A stretch of DNA of 64,000 bases from Microscillaceae bacterium (GCA_011390205.1 JAABSX010000015.1:1-64000); one strand, 5' to 3'; counted from the stretch's first letter, positions 51,747 to 61,107 are shown. Program-made: numbers and translations. Notes: generated by a model from the sequence alone, not told the origin.

Positions 51747-52715
51747 ATGAATACATCACTCATCACAGGGCTGCACCATGTAACCTCTATGGCATCTGCT
51801 CCACAAAAGAATGTAGATTTTTATGCAGGCATTTTGGGCTTAAGACTCCTCAAAAAAACCATTAACTTTGATGCACCAGATATTTACCATTTGTATTATG
51901 GAGATGAATCAGGCACACCAGGCAGCCTGATGACTTTTTTTCCTTTTAATGGAATCAGTGCAGGGCGGCAGGGCAAAGGGCAGGCAGTCAGCACTACTTT
52001 TTCAATCCCTGTGCAGTCCGTAGAGTACTGGGTCAGGCGGCTTGAGCAGTTTGAGGTCAGGCACAAAGAGCCTCAAGAGCGTTTTGGGGAGGTAGTGATT
52101 TATTTTGAAGATTATGACGGGCTTGGGCTAGAGCTCATCGCCAATGATGATGATGATAGAGAGGCTTTTACCTATGGGCACATCCCCAAAGAGCACAGCA
52201 TTCGTGGGTTTTATAGCATAGAACTCTGGGAAGATACCTACGAAAAAACAGAATCTGTACTGGTCAATCAGCTCAACCACCAATTCATAAAAGAAAGCGG
52301 CTCAAGAAGAAGATATGCCCCCCTCAATGCCAAGCCTGGGCAGATTATCGACATCGTATGGGCTCCTGAGAACAGATACGGCGTAGGCGGAAGTGGCACG
52401 GTGCATCACATTGCCTTTGATACTCCTTCTCTGGAGACACAACTAGAGGTCCGTGAAAAAATCCATCAAATAGGACTCTCTCCTACTCCTGTGATAGACA
52501 GGCAGTACTTTGATGCCATTTATTTTCGTGAGCCAGGTGGTGTACTTTTTGAAGTTTCTACCAACAAGCCCAAAGGATTTATGACAGATGAAGAATTTGC
52601 ACATCTCGGAACGCATTTAATGCTGCCTTCTTGGCTAGAAGGACGCAGAACATACATTGAAAAATTATTAGAACCCATTACTTTAAACCCCGAAAAATAT
52701 GCATCAACATACTAA
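51747..52715 (+). CDS. mhqO: Ring-cleaving dioxygenase, MhqO-like (two VOC domains)
   Basis: A 322-residue protein of two glyoxalase/extradiol-dioxygenase (VOC) domains. The first starts GLHHVTSMASAPQKNVDFYA; the second has GTVHHIAFDTPSLE and ends FREPGGVLFEVSTNKPKG. Metal ligands are the His in LHHVTS, the His in VHHIAF and the Glu in LFEVST. The match is to MhqO-type proteins, which handle hydroquinone or catechol derivatives. A gene for an MhqD-like esterase follows with a 17-base overlap, the same pairing as in the Bacillus MhqR regulon. Confidence 0.9.
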   Translation: MNTSLITGLHHVTSMASAPQKNVDFYAGILGLRLLKKTINFDAPDIYHLYYGDESGTPGSLMTFFPFNGISAGRQGKGQAVSTTFSIPVQSVEYWVRRLEQFEVRHKEPQERFGEVVIYFEDYDGLGLELIANDDDDREAFTYGHIPKEHSIRGFYSIELWEDTYEKTESVLVNQLNHQFIKESGSRRRYAPLNAKPGQIIDIVWAPENRYGVGGSGTVHHIAFDTPSLETQLEVREKIHQIGLSPTPVIDRQYFDAIYFREPGGVLFEVSTNKPKGFMTDEEFAHLGTHLMLPSWLEGRRTYIEKLLEPITLNPEKYASTY

Positions 52716-53328
52716 GAATATCTCATACACAGGCAAAACGCTCTCAGAAGCCTCCAAAGCCATGGTCATGATACACGGCAGAGGAGCAAGTGCAGAAAGT
52801 ATTTTAGGGCTTGCCGAAGAGCTGGAAGTCAAGAATTTTGCCCTTTTGGCACCTCAAGCCACCCAAAACACATGGTATCCTTACAGTTTTATGGCGGCAA
52901 AGACCCAAAATGAACCAGGACTCTCAAGTGCCTTGTCTATGCTAGGAGAACTCTTAGAGGAGGTGAAGGCGGCAGGCATCAAGACCGAAAATATTTATTT
53001 CGTAGGGTTTTCTCAGGGGGCTTGCCTTGCGGCAGAGTTTACTGCCAGAAATGCCGAGCGCTACGGAGGCGTATTCATCCTGAGTGGCGGGCTGATAGGT
53101 GATTCTCTGGAGAAAAACTTGTACCAAGGTGATTTTAAAGGGACGCCCATTCTCTTGGGCTGTAGTGATGTAGATGCACACGTGCCTTTGGCAAGAGTAC
53201 AGGAAAGCACGGCAATGTTTAAGGCTATGGGTGCAAATGTTACAGAAAGGATTTATCCCAATGCACCACACACTGTTTTTGAAGATGAAATACGGCTCAT
53301 GAATGAAATTTTGCTGATGAACTCCTAG
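52699..53328 (+). CDS. mhqD: Phospholipase/carboxylesterase, MhqD-like
   Basis: A 209-residue alpha/beta hydrolase. The catalytic triad is Ser in VGFSQGACLA, Asp in GCSDVDAHVPL and His in YPNAPHTVFEDE; the oxyanion loop is IHGRGASAESI. It belongs to the abhydrolase_2 (carboxylesterase/phospholipase) group, with MhqD the nearest named type given the mhqO overlap. The frame starts inside the mhqO end (ATG 52699), which indicates translational coupling. Substrate unknown. Confidence 0.88.
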   Translation: MHQHTKNISYTGKTLSEASKAMVMIHGRGASAESILGLAEELEVKNFALLAPQATQNTWYPYSFMAAKTQNEPGLSSALSMLGELLEEVKAAGIKTENIYFVGFSQGACLAAEFTARNAERYGGVFILSGGLIGDSLEKNLYQGDFKGTPILLGCSDVDAHVPLARVQESTAMFKAMGANVTERIYPNAPHTVFEDEIRLMNEILLMNS

Positions 53329-53397
53329 AATCAAAAAAATAGCTGCACTAGATTGCCTCACTCTTTTAGGAAATAGATGGGTGGGGCTTTTGCTGGT

Positions 53398-55500
53398 CTA
53401 AATACAAATTTTTGCCCCCAAAACAAGGACATCATCTAGTTGCTTTTGGTCTTTTGACCAGTCATCAAATGTCTGTCTGAGCACCTTGTGCTGCGCTTCC
53501 ATAGATTTTTGGTGAATGTCATACAATAAATTCCTGAATCTTTTGCCTAAGAATTTCCTGCCTATCTCTCCTCCAAACTGGTCTTGAAAACCATCCGAAT
53601 ACATATACACGGTCGTATCAGTGAGCAGTGGAAAAATATGCTTTTCAAAAATCCTTTCTTTTTCTCTTTGCACGCCACCTATGCCCATTTTACTTCCTTT
53701 TATATAATAGTGTCTGTCTTCTTGTATCAAAATCATAGAACTCTGTGCCCCTGCGAAGTGCAGTGACTTATCTTTGAGGTCTAGCTTGATGATAGAAATA
53801 TCCATGCCATCTCTGCTGCCTGTTTCTTTTTGGCGTAGGGAAGTCCTGACTCCTTGGTGCAAGTGGTTGAGGATGGTATCTACTTCTGTGCATTGGTCTT
53901 GTATGATGATGCTATTCAAGATGTCATTGCCAAGGATACTCATAAAAGCACCAGGCACTCCATGCCCTGTACAATCTCCTACTGCCAAAATCCCCTCATG
54001 TGCACTCACTTGATGAAACCAATAAAAATCTCCCGACACAACATCACGAGGCATCAGCATCACAAAAAAATCAGTGAACAACTGCCTTATTTTTTCATCA
54101 GAAGGCAAGTAAGCCTCCTGAATACGCTTGGCATAGTTGAGGCTTGCGAGCATATTTTCACTATTTTTTTCAATTTCTGCCTTTTGTCGGTTCACAAAAT
54201 CAAGTGTAGTGCTTAGTTCTTCATTGGATTGGTTAATTTCTTCATTCATGGCTTGCAGCTCTTCAGTGCGTTCTGCCACTTTTTCCTCTAAGTTTTGGGC
54301 ATAGTCTTGGAGTGAATCCCTGGATTCTTTGAGATTCTTCACCATAAGGTTGAAGGCAGAGGCAAGTTCTCCGATTTCATTTTCAGATTTAATCTTCACA
54401 GATTCATCTAGTTTTCCAGCAGCTACTTGGCGTGCAAAAGCTGTAAGTTGTCGGATAGGTTTGCTAAAAGAACTTGCTATCGAGAAGGCTGCCAGCACTA
54501 CAAGTGTAAGCGTAATAAGGACAATCACCCCCAAAATATCTCTCAGCACCTGCACTGCTGCGAATGCCTCCGAAGTATCTAACTTAACGATGAGCGCACT
54601 TCTGAGTGAAGGCACATATACCCAGCGTGCAAAGACCTCTTTATCTCTATAATCTTGAATAATGCCACTGCCGCTTTTGCCTTGCAGGGCTTGAGCAATG
54701 CCTTGCTGATTTTTATTGGCCAGTGAAATGTTCTTTTTGAAAGCTGCTTTGGTTGCGTGTCTTGTATTGTTGGCAAATATAGATTCCTTCGGATTGATTT
54801 TGGTGATGAGTAAACTTTCTCCCGTTTTGCCAAGCCCTGTATAATCATTCATGACCTGCTCTATGACCAACCTATCAAGGGCCACCATCAGCACCCCTAC
54901 GAATCTTTTTTGTGTGTTTCGGATGGGTGTAGCGATGTATAATTCCCCTTTGGAGGCATTTCTCATTGAGAAGTCAGAGAAATCAGCTTGTAAGAGGATA
55001 TTTGCTCGCTCAAACACCCTCCCGATGGCAGTATTTTTCCATTGCTCGTGCTTAAGTATTTGCCCTTGCATAGATGAATCAGAGGCAGTAAGGGCTATTT
55101 TTCCCTGTGGCATCACAATCCAGACATCCTTAAAACCAAAACTTTCCCTGTATTTTTGGAGCAGTTTGCGCTGAGTAGAATCAGTGAGGGAGTCTTCTCG
55201 AAGTGCTTCTGTGGTCTGGTGAATATCAGGGATGGTCGCCAAGAGTTCCGCATCTTTCAGGTTCTGCTGAAAAAATGTATTAATTGCCTGCACTTGTCTT
55301 TCGGCAATGGCAGAGAGGTTATTGATGGCATCTTCTTGAATGATATTTTTTGCATTTTGGTAGCTGACATAGACCAGCACTACTTGTACGGGAAACTCAA
55401 TCACCAAAAACCAAAAAAGTAACTGGAATGCAATCCGTTTGCGGATATTTATAAAAAAGGAAGTTTTTTCTCTGTTTTTCACTTTCCTAGGTTTGCCCAT
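53398..55500 (-). CDS. SiaA-like sensor phosphatase: Cache - HAMP - coiled coil - SpoIIE/PP2C
   Basis: A 700-residue membrane protein if started at ATG 55500 (a start at 55545 would add 15 residues). Order: membrane helix (about 18-40), periplasmic dCache-like sensor (about 45-310, with ELYIATPIRNTQKRFVGVLM), second helix, HAMP (IASSFSKPIRQLTAFARQVA, ENEIGELASAFNLMVKNLKE), a coiled coil of about 70 residues, then the PP2C/SpoIIE domain with VVSGDFYWFH, VGDCTGHGVPGAFMS, DGMDISI and MYSDGFQDQFGG, all metal-binding Asp kept. SiaA of Pseudomonas has this plan and dephosphorylates SiaC. The gene overlaps the upstream UrtA-like gene by 22 bases. Confidence 0.9.
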   Translation of the reverse strand: MGKPRKVKNREKTSFFINIRKRIAFQLLFWFLVIEFPVQVVLVYVSYQNAKNIIQEDAINNLSAIAERQVQAINTFFQQNLKDAELLATIPDIHQTTEALREDSLTDSTQRKLLQKYRESFGFKDVWIVMPQGKIALTASDSSMQGQILKHEQWKNTAIGRVFERANILLQADFSDFSMRNASKGELYIATPIRNTQKRFVGVLMVALDRLVIEQVMNDYTGLGKTGESLLITKINPKESIFANNTRHATKAAFKKNISLANKNQQGIAQALQGKSGSGIIQDYRDKEVFARWVYVPSLRSALIVKLDTSEAFAAVQVLRDILGVIVLITLTLVVLAAFSIASSFSKPIRQLTAFARQVAAGKLDESVKIKSENEIGELASAFNLMVKNLKESRDSLQDYAQNLEEKVAERTEELQAMNEEINQSNEELSTTLDFVNRQKAEIEKNSENMLASLNYAKRIQEAYLPSDEKIRQLFTDFFVMLMPRDVVSGDFYWFHQVSAHEGILAVGDCTGHGVPGAFMSILGNDILNSIIIQDQCTEVDTILNHLHQGVRTSLRQKETGSRDGMDISIIKLDLKDKSLHFAGAQSSMILIQEDRHYYIKGSKMGIGGVQREKERIFEKHIFPLLTDTTVYMYSDGFQDQFGGEIGRKFLGKRFRNLLYDIHQKSMEAQHKVLRQTFDDWSKDQKQLDDVLVLGAKICI

Positions 55501-56720
55501 TGTTGATTCCAGTTTAAGTAAAGTGTGTTCAAGAAGTGTTCCCATTCTTGTTTTGAGCGGCTGGTAGGAAAAGGATTGGGTCTGATGGGTTTGTGTGAAC
55601 TCCAGATAATCTCAATCTGTGCATCCTCCTGAATCTTGCCAATATGGACAGTCTTCCAAGTATGCTGGGTTGCGGCATCTATATATACCAGCCCTCCTGG
55701 CGCCTGAAAACTTCCATTGGGAAGTTGGTTTTTTACTTCGGTGATGTCTGTAGTGCCTGCCTCTCTGACTGCCTCTGCCCATAGATATACACTGATGTAG
55801 CCTGCTTCTATGGGGTCATCGGTTACTCGGTCTTCGCCATATTTTGCTTTGTAATCTTTCACGAATCGTTCATTTTCAGGGCTTGATACGCTTTGAAAAT
55901 AATTCCAAGCCAAATAATCACCCAGCATCTGGCTTACCTCCAAGCTTCTGAGCTCATCTTCGGCAATGCTAAACGAAAAAACGGGAATGTCCTCAGAGCG
56001 GATGCCTGCTTGCCGCAAGGCTTTAAAAAATGCAATGTTTGAATCTCCATTGATATTATTTAGAATTACATCGGGCTTAGATGCCACGATTTTATCTATC
56101 ATCGGTTTGACATCTTTGCTGCCCAACAAAATGTATTCATCTCCTACTACTTCGGCTCCTAACTCCGTGAGAAGGTCTTTGATAATGGCAGAAGCCGTGC
56201 GAGGAAATACATAATCAGAGCCTACTATAAAAAAACGCTTGCCCAGATGGTCAAAGGCCCATTTGGTGGCAGGGATAATCTGCTGATTGGGGGCAGCACC
56301 TGTATAGACAATGTTAGGAGACTGCTCCAGCCCTTCATACTGAATGGGGTAAAATAAAAGATGTTTGTGTTTTTCAAATACAGGTTTGACGGTCTTGCGA
56401 CTTGCAGAGGTCCAGCAACCAAAGACGACCTCTACTTTTTCTTGGCTGATGAGCTTCTCGGCTTGTGCCGCAAAATAGCTTGCATCTGACCTGCCATCAT
56501 AGATGACAGGCACTATTTTCTTGCCTAGTAAGCCTCCTTTTGCATTGATTTCTTCTATTGCCATCAAGGTAGCATCTGCCACAGCTTTTTCACTGATGGC
56601 CATTGTACCGCTTAAAGAGTGTAATACGCCTACCTTGATGATTTCTTGTTTTTGCTGGCAACCCACAAGAAACCCAAGTATGATGACACAATATACATAT
56701 TCAATGTATTTTTTTTTCAT
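55479..56720 (-). CDS. UrtA/AmiC-like periplasmic binding lipoprotein, probably a sensor
   Basis: A 413-residue lipoprotein, signal ending LGFLVGC (Cys21). The rest is a type I periplasmic binding fold of the urea/amide group: GVLHSLSGTMAISEKAVADA, VFGCWTSASRKTVKPVFEKH, LLFYPIQYEGLEQSPNIVYT, RFFIVGSDYVFPRTAS and DDPIEAGYISVYLWAEAV are all UrtA/AmiC marks. A full urea transporter needs UrtBCDE, but no permease or ATPase gene is near. Instead the gene overlaps a Cache/HAMP/SpoIIE phosphatase gene, so I infer that it reports a ligand (urea, amide or related) to that phosphatase. Confidence 0.88.
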   Translation of the reverse strand: MKKKYIEYVYCVIILGFLVGCQQKQEIIKVGVLHSLSGTMAISEKAVADATLMAIEEINAKGGLLGKKIVPVIYDGRSDASYFAAQAEKLISQEKVEVVFGCWTSASRKTVKPVFEKHKHLLFYPIQYEGLEQSPNIVYTGAAPNQQIIPATKWAFDHLGKRFFIVGSDYVFPRTASAIIKDLLTELGAEVVGDEYILLGSKDVKPMIDKIVASKPDVILNNINGDSNIAFFKALRQAGIRSEDIPVFSFSIAEDELRSLEVSQMLGDYLAWNYFQSVSSPENERFVKDYKAKYGEDRVTDDPIEAGYISVYLWAEAVREAGTTDITEVKNQLPNGSFQAPGGLVYIDAATQHTWKTVHIGKIQEDAQIEIIWSSHKPIRPNPFPTSRSKQEWEHFLNTLYLNWNQQWANLGK

Positions 56721-56757
56721 TTTATATCCAATAGGAATGATTTTGTGCTAATTCTAT

Positions 56758-56777
56758 CAAAGATATTACCAAAAATA
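56758..56777 (-). promoter_or_regulatory. Two candidate -7 elements for the UrtA-like/phosphatase operon
   Basis: On the minus strand, TATCTTTG (56758-56765) and TATTTTTG (56770-56777), both exact TAnnTTTG matches, 37 and 49 bases before the ATG at 56720. Confidence 0.45.
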
Positions 56778-57263
56778 AACAACACGCTGCACTAAACCTT
56801 TTAGTCAAACTATTGGCTGGTTTTAAACACTTCATTGCAAATCTATTACAAAAAATTATTTTAAAACAAAAACATAAAACACTTTTCGGAATAAATCACG
56901 CATTTTCAAAGATAAAAAACATACGTACACACTTTTACAAAAAAGAAAATACGGTTCTGATGTATTTACCAAAAAAACAGGCGCTTCCTCTGAATGCTAT
57001 TGGGAGCATTCTACCAAAAATACAGCAGTGCATCTGTTAATAGACAGAATAAAAACAGCAGCCAAGCAACCCTCGGCAGTAATAACACATCTTTACAATA
57101 AAAATATTTGTTTTATTCAGAATAATTTTAGTACTTTGCATTACACACTACTAGGTTTAATAAATCATGTAGTGATAGATTTCTTTGTTTTAGTAGATTA
57201 TATCTTGCATTTTTGAATTTTAAAAATACTCAAACCAAATAACCTTTTTTACTTTTATCATTT
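56778..57263. other. A+T-rich divergent intergenic region
   Basis: About 485 bp with short hairpins (GAATGCT/AGCATTC at 56992-57011; CACTAC/GTAGTG at about 57147-57175) and A-runs. A near-match -7 element TACTTTTA (57250-57257) sits just before the TolC-like gene. Frames of 62-75 codons here lack protein-like features. Confidence 0.45.
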
Positions 57264-58628
57264 ATGAAAGCATTAAAATTTCTCAGTGTCTGTCTGATTG
57301 CCTTTATTTTGTGCCTGCACGCACATTCTGCACAAGCACAAGACCAGCCTACGGCAAAAAATTGGGGCTTGCAAGATTGTATTGACTATGCCATCAAGCA
57401 AAACATTACCATTCAGCAGAGTGATTTACAGATTCAAGTAGATGAAAATAATTATCTGCAATCTAAGGCAAGCCGCTACCCTGATTTGAATGGCTTTGCC
57501 AACCAGCAGTTTAACTCTGGACGTTCTATTGACCCATTTAGCAATCAGTTCGTTACCAAGACGATTAACTCAAACAATTTTAGTCTAAACACATCCATTA
57601 CCCTCTTCAATGGCTTCAGGATTGACAATACCATCAAACGAAACCAAATCAATGTCAATCTGAGCCGCCTATCTGCTGAGCAGGCACGCTATGATGTCTC
57701 TCTAAACATTGCCTTGGCGTATCTCAATATTTTGCTTAACCAAGAGCTACTCTCTGTAACACGGCAAAATGTACTCTCTACGCAGACACAACTAGACAGG
57801 ACACAAAAGCTATTTGATGCAGGGGCTGTTGCCGAGAATGACCTCATAGACCTTAAAGCCACACTTGCCAACAATGAGCTTGCTGTGGTAAATGCCGAAA
57901 ACAGCATTATGATTTCTAGCCTCAACTTGCAGCAACTAATGAACCTAGAAGTCAGCCCTGATTTTGAGATAGTGCCCGTAGAGATTGATGCCCTAGAGGT
58001 CAATGATTTTAATGAGACTTCTCAGCAAATTTACCAAACCGCCGAGGGCTTTTTGCCCAGTATCCGTCAGGCAGAGCTTGCCGTTGAGAGAGATGAATAC
58101 AACATAGAAATCGCAAAAGCTGGACGCTACCCTACACTGACCGCAAGCGGAAGTATTTTTACGGGTTTTTCAAGTGCTACTTCAGATTTTGACCCTACCA
58201 AGACTTTTTTTCCGCAACTAGGAGATAACCTCCGACAGCAATTAAGCCTAGGCTTAAGTATTCCTATTTTTAACCGTTGGCAGACCAAGACGCAGATTAA
58301 TAACTCGCTTATCAACAAAACATCTACTGAACTGACTGCCCGAAATACCCGCATACAGCTTCGCCAAACTATAGAGCAGGCTTATGTAGATGCCAAATCT
58401 GCCCTCAATACTTACAGAGCGCGTGAGCAGCAGGTAAGGGCTTTGAGCCTGACTTATGACAATACCAAAATCAGGTATGAGGCAGGAGCTGCCAATGTGG
58501 TAGATTTTAACCTCGCAAAAATCACCCTTGACAATGCCAAATCTGACCTTGTGAGGGCAAAATATGATTATTTGTTCCGCCAAAAAGTATTGGATTTTTA
58601 CCAAAACAAGCCTTTGAGCTTCGATTAA
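57264..58628 (+). CDS. TolC-family outer-membrane efflux protein
   Basis: A 454-residue outer-membrane channel with a signal peptide ending HSAQAQD. It has two OEP repeats: the first starts NWGLQDCIDYAIKQNITIQQ with SRYPDLNGFANQQFNSGRSI and the second begins near QIYQTAEGFLPSIRQAELAV with GRYPTLTASGSI. Each contains long helices and the usual 'LFNGF' and 'IFNRW' turns. It likely works with an RND or ABC pump encoded elsewhere; no membrane-fusion or inner-membrane partner follows, which is unusual, as a terminator comes right after it. Confidence 0.93.
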   Translation: MKALKFLSVCLIAFILCLHAHSAQAQDQPTAKNWGLQDCIDYAIKQNITIQQSDLQIQVDENNYLQSKASRYPDLNGFANQQFNSGRSIDPFSNQFVTKTINSNNFSLNTSITLFNGFRIDNTIKRNQINVNLSRLSAEQARYDVSLNIALAYLNILLNQELLSVTRQNVLSTQTQLDRTQKLFDAGAVAENDLIDLKATLANNELAVVNAENSIMISSLNLQQLMNLEVSPDFEIVPVEIDALEVNDFNETSQQIYQTAEGFLPSIRQAELAVERDEYNIEIAKAGRYPTLTASGSIFTGFSSATSDFDPTKTFFPQLGDNLRQQLSLGLSIPIFNRWQTKTQINNSLINKTSTELTARNTRIQLRQTIEQAYVDAKSALNTYRAREQQVRALSLTYDNTKIRYEAGAANVVDFNLAKITLDNAKSDLVRAKYDYLFRQKVLDFYQNKPLSFD

Positions 58629-58644
58629 GCTGCAGGCATTTGAG

Positions 58645-58695
58645 AAAAAAAGACCTACATGCCTTGGATGCGTCCAGGGTCTGTGGGTCTTTTTT
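58645..58695 (+). terminator. Terminator after the TolC-like gene
   Basis: Arms GACCTACA and TGTGGGTC (wobble pairs) with a 22-base loop, flanked by A-run and T-run. It also faces the minus-strand LRR gene ending at 58714. Confidence 0.75.
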
Positions 58696-58713
58696 CTTTT
58701 TTCAGTTGAATTT

Positions 58714-60114
58714 TTAATACAGAATAGATACTTTTTCTAGCCAATCATTCAGCCTTCGTTTTTGCTCCTCCGAGATGGGGTTCTCTTGAAGATTGATTTC
58801 TTCTAAAAATGTGCATTTCGCAAATTCTACAGGGATAAGCTCTATAAAATTTTTACTCATATTCACCTTGCGTAGCTCGGTCATTTGTGCCATTTTTGGG
58901 TTAATCGCCTTGATGGCATTCTGGCTAATGTTGAGGTATTTTAAAAAACGAAGTTCTTTGAGCTCATCAGGGATAAAAGGCATCCGAGTGGCAGAAATGT
59001 CTAAATCTACGAGGTGCATCAGCTCACTCAATGATATGATTACTTTTTCAACATTGAGGAGTGGGTTATGCCCTAGGTCTATTTTTTGAAGCCTAATCAG
59101 CCTGTCAAAGTCATCAGGTAGGGCTTTTATGAGGTTATTGGCAAGGGAAAGCACCCTTAGTTTTTCTAGTTTACATACCTCATTCGGGATTTCTTTGAGG
59201 GCATTGCGGTCTAGGTAAAGCTCCTGAAGGTTGTCAAGTAATTCAATCTTGTGAGATACTTTGCTCATGTCATTGTTGGCAAGATTTAAGACCTTTAGCT
59301 GTGCCAGTTTGCCCAGTATTTCAAAAGTTTCATCATATTCTATGATAGGGTTCATGCCTAGGTACAGGTACTGTAGCTGCTCTAATTTTGCAAAATTAAG
59401 GGGCAGGTGTGTGATGGCATTGTGCCCTATATTGAGTATTCTGAGAGATTTGAGAGAAGAAAAGCCCTCAGGGAGGCTGCGTACTCTGTTAAAAAATAAA
59501 TCTATAATCTTAAGATTCTGTAGTGCCCCGATGCTTGTGGGCAGCTCCTGTAGCTGGTTAGACTGCAAGTACAGTTCTTCTAAATAAACCAATGAGGTGA
59601 TTTCTTCGGGAAGGCTTTCCAGATTGTTCATGTAAAGATTTAGAAAACTGATATTTTTGAGCAGTGAGATTTCTTCGGGAACTTGCTGGATTTGGTTATT
59701 GGTAAGGCTAATTTTTTTGAGAGTGGGCAATGCTTGTAGTAGGGTGAAGGCTTGCTTAAAGTCTAGCTGCGGATTATAATCTAGCTCAATAGACTCTAAT
59801 TTTTGGAGGGTTTTTATTTCTTGGGGAAGTAGCCCAAATTTATTTTTATTGATTTTTAAAATTTTAAGCTCGGTCAGTTGAGAGATTTTTGGAGAAATCA
59901 CCTCCAAATCTTGGTTGCTCAAGTCAAGGTAGAGCACTTGTGTAGGGTTTTTGAGTGCTTCTTCTAAAGATGTATAAAAATCATTAGAGGTTAGATAGGC
60001 ATCGGGGCGTGTCAGGATGGTGTTGGTAGTAGTTTGCCCCTTTGATGTCAAAGGGTAAGCCAGACACAGAACAACCAGTAGCAAAAATGGTTGTTGGTGA
60101 ATGTATTTTTTCAT
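58714..60114 (-). CDS. Secreted leucine-rich-repeat protein
   Basis: A 466-residue protein with a signal peptide ending PLTSKGQ. Residues about 55-460 hold some 16 LRR units of about 23 residues with the LxxLxLxxNxLxxLP core (LTELKILKINKNKFGLLPQE, LKNISFLNLYMNNLESLPEE, LVYLEELYLQSNQLQELPTS). The pattern is the plant/bacterial 'small' LRR with Pro after the Leu. Such proteins bind other proteins at the cell surface. There is no C-terminal sorting domain of the type IX kind that I can see. Confidence 0.9.
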   Translation of the reverse strand: MKKYIHQQPFLLLVVLCLAYPLTSKGQTTTNTILTRPDAYLTSNDFYTSLEEALKNPTQVLYLDLSNQDLEVISPKISQLTELKILKINKNKFGLLPQEIKTLQKLESIELDYNPQLDFKQAFTLLQALPTLKKISLTNNQIQQVPEEISLLKNISFLNLYMNNLESLPEEITSLVYLEELYLQSNQLQELPTSIGALQNLKIIDLFFNRVRSLPEGFSSLKSLRILNIGHNAITHLPLNFAKLEQLQYLYLGMNPIIEYDETFEILGKLAQLKVLNLANNDMSKVSHKIELLDNLQELYLDRNALKEIPNEVCKLEKLRVLSLANNLIKALPDDFDRLIRLQKIDLGHNPLLNVEKVIISLSELMHLVDLDISATRMPFIPDELKELRFLKYLNISQNAIKAINPKMAQMTELRKVNMSKNFIELIPVEFAKCTFLEEINLQENPISEEQKRRLNDWLEKVSILY

Positions 60115-60358
60115 GATTTTGGTGAAATTTTGTAATTTTTATTTTGCTTTATATACGGTAAAGTATCTGAAAGTAATCGTAAAAATTAGATTTATTTGCT
60201 TTTGGGTATATTTTGCTGCAATATACGAAAAACACAATATTAAAATTGGCTTAATTTCTTTATTTCTTACTTTGGTCAAGTTTAAACACAAAAAACAGAA
60301 AGACAGGTATAAGAGAGTGCACACAAAAGAACGTAGGCCGCAGGCATAAAGCCTGAAT
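60115..60358. other. Intergenic gap with a hairpin
   Basis: CAGGCATAAAGCCTG (60341-60355) forms a 5-bp hairpin just downstream of the oxidase subunit gene on the minus strand. No T-run follows. No gene is seen. Confidence 0.4.
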
Positions 60359-60976
60359 TTAGGTGTGTTGGAATAAAAAAAAGCAAAATAGATAAATCCA
60401 TAAAATATCTACAAAATGCCAATAGCGTGTGATAAGTTTAAGCCGGAGCTGGTTGGGCGGATTTACACTGTATATGAAAGAATCTAAGTATTGACGGTAT
60501 CTGAGGGCTTCTATAAGTGCATACCCCAAGAAAAGCATCCCCCCGAGAAGGTGTGCTAAATGCAGCCCCGAGATAAGATACAAAAATGCCCCCGAAGGAC
60601 TTCCATTTAAAAATATACCCACCCGCTGTAGGTCTGCCCAGCCCTGCCACTGCAAAAGCCCAAATACCAAACCAAGCGTAAAAGTGCTTGAGATGAGCCA
60701 CCTGTATCGCAAAAATTTTTCTTCTTCTATGGCACTATTGGCAAAATGCAATGTAAGGCTACTTAATACTATGGCGATGGTACTGTACCAAAATGCAAGT
60801 GGCAACGGAAAATTCACCCAGTCAGCATCATCTCGCCGTGTGCTGTAGATGAAGGTAAGAATAAAGAACATCAGCGCCATCCCGAATATGCCCAGCCAGA
60901 GCATAAATTTGAAAGGTTCTCTTCGGCGAAGAAAGCGAATATCCTCGTCTGAATCTAAATCTTTTATATTTTTCAC
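60359..60976 (-). CDS. Haem-copper oxidase subunit III, stand-alone
   Basis: A 205-residue membrane protein with five hydrophobic helices and subunit III marks: EPFKFMLWLGIFGMALMFFI, WADLQRVGIFLNGSPSGAFL, YLISGLHLAHLLGGMLFLG and RYWHFVDILWIYLFCFFLFQ. It probably belongs to a caa3 or aa3 oxidase. No other oxidase subunit gene is adjacent, so it is an orphan here. Divergent from the gene at 61108 with a 131-bp spacer. Confidence 0.9.
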   Translation of the reverse strand: MKNIKDLDSDEDIRFLRRREPFKFMLWLGIFGMALMFFILTFIYSTRRDDADWVNFPLPLAFWYSTIAIVLSSLTLHFANSAIEEEKFLRYRWLISSTFTLGLVFGLLQWQGWADLQRVGIFLNGSPSGAFLYLISGLHLAHLLGGMLFLGYALIEALRYRQYLDSFIYSVNPPNQLRLKLITRYWHFVDILWIYLFCFFLFQHT

Positions 60977-61107
60977 GCCTAATTAACCCATCAAAATGGC
61001 ATTATGTTTTGAATAAATTTGAGCTTTTCTCTCATATTAAACTTGATTTTATAGCTTGTTTAACTTTTATGGTTTATTTTTCGCCAAAATCATAAAAACT
61101 ATAGTGT

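Noticed and set aside
55479-56720. Urea uptake operon
   Set aside because: No permease or ATPase genes adjoin; the overlapping gene is a phosphatase.
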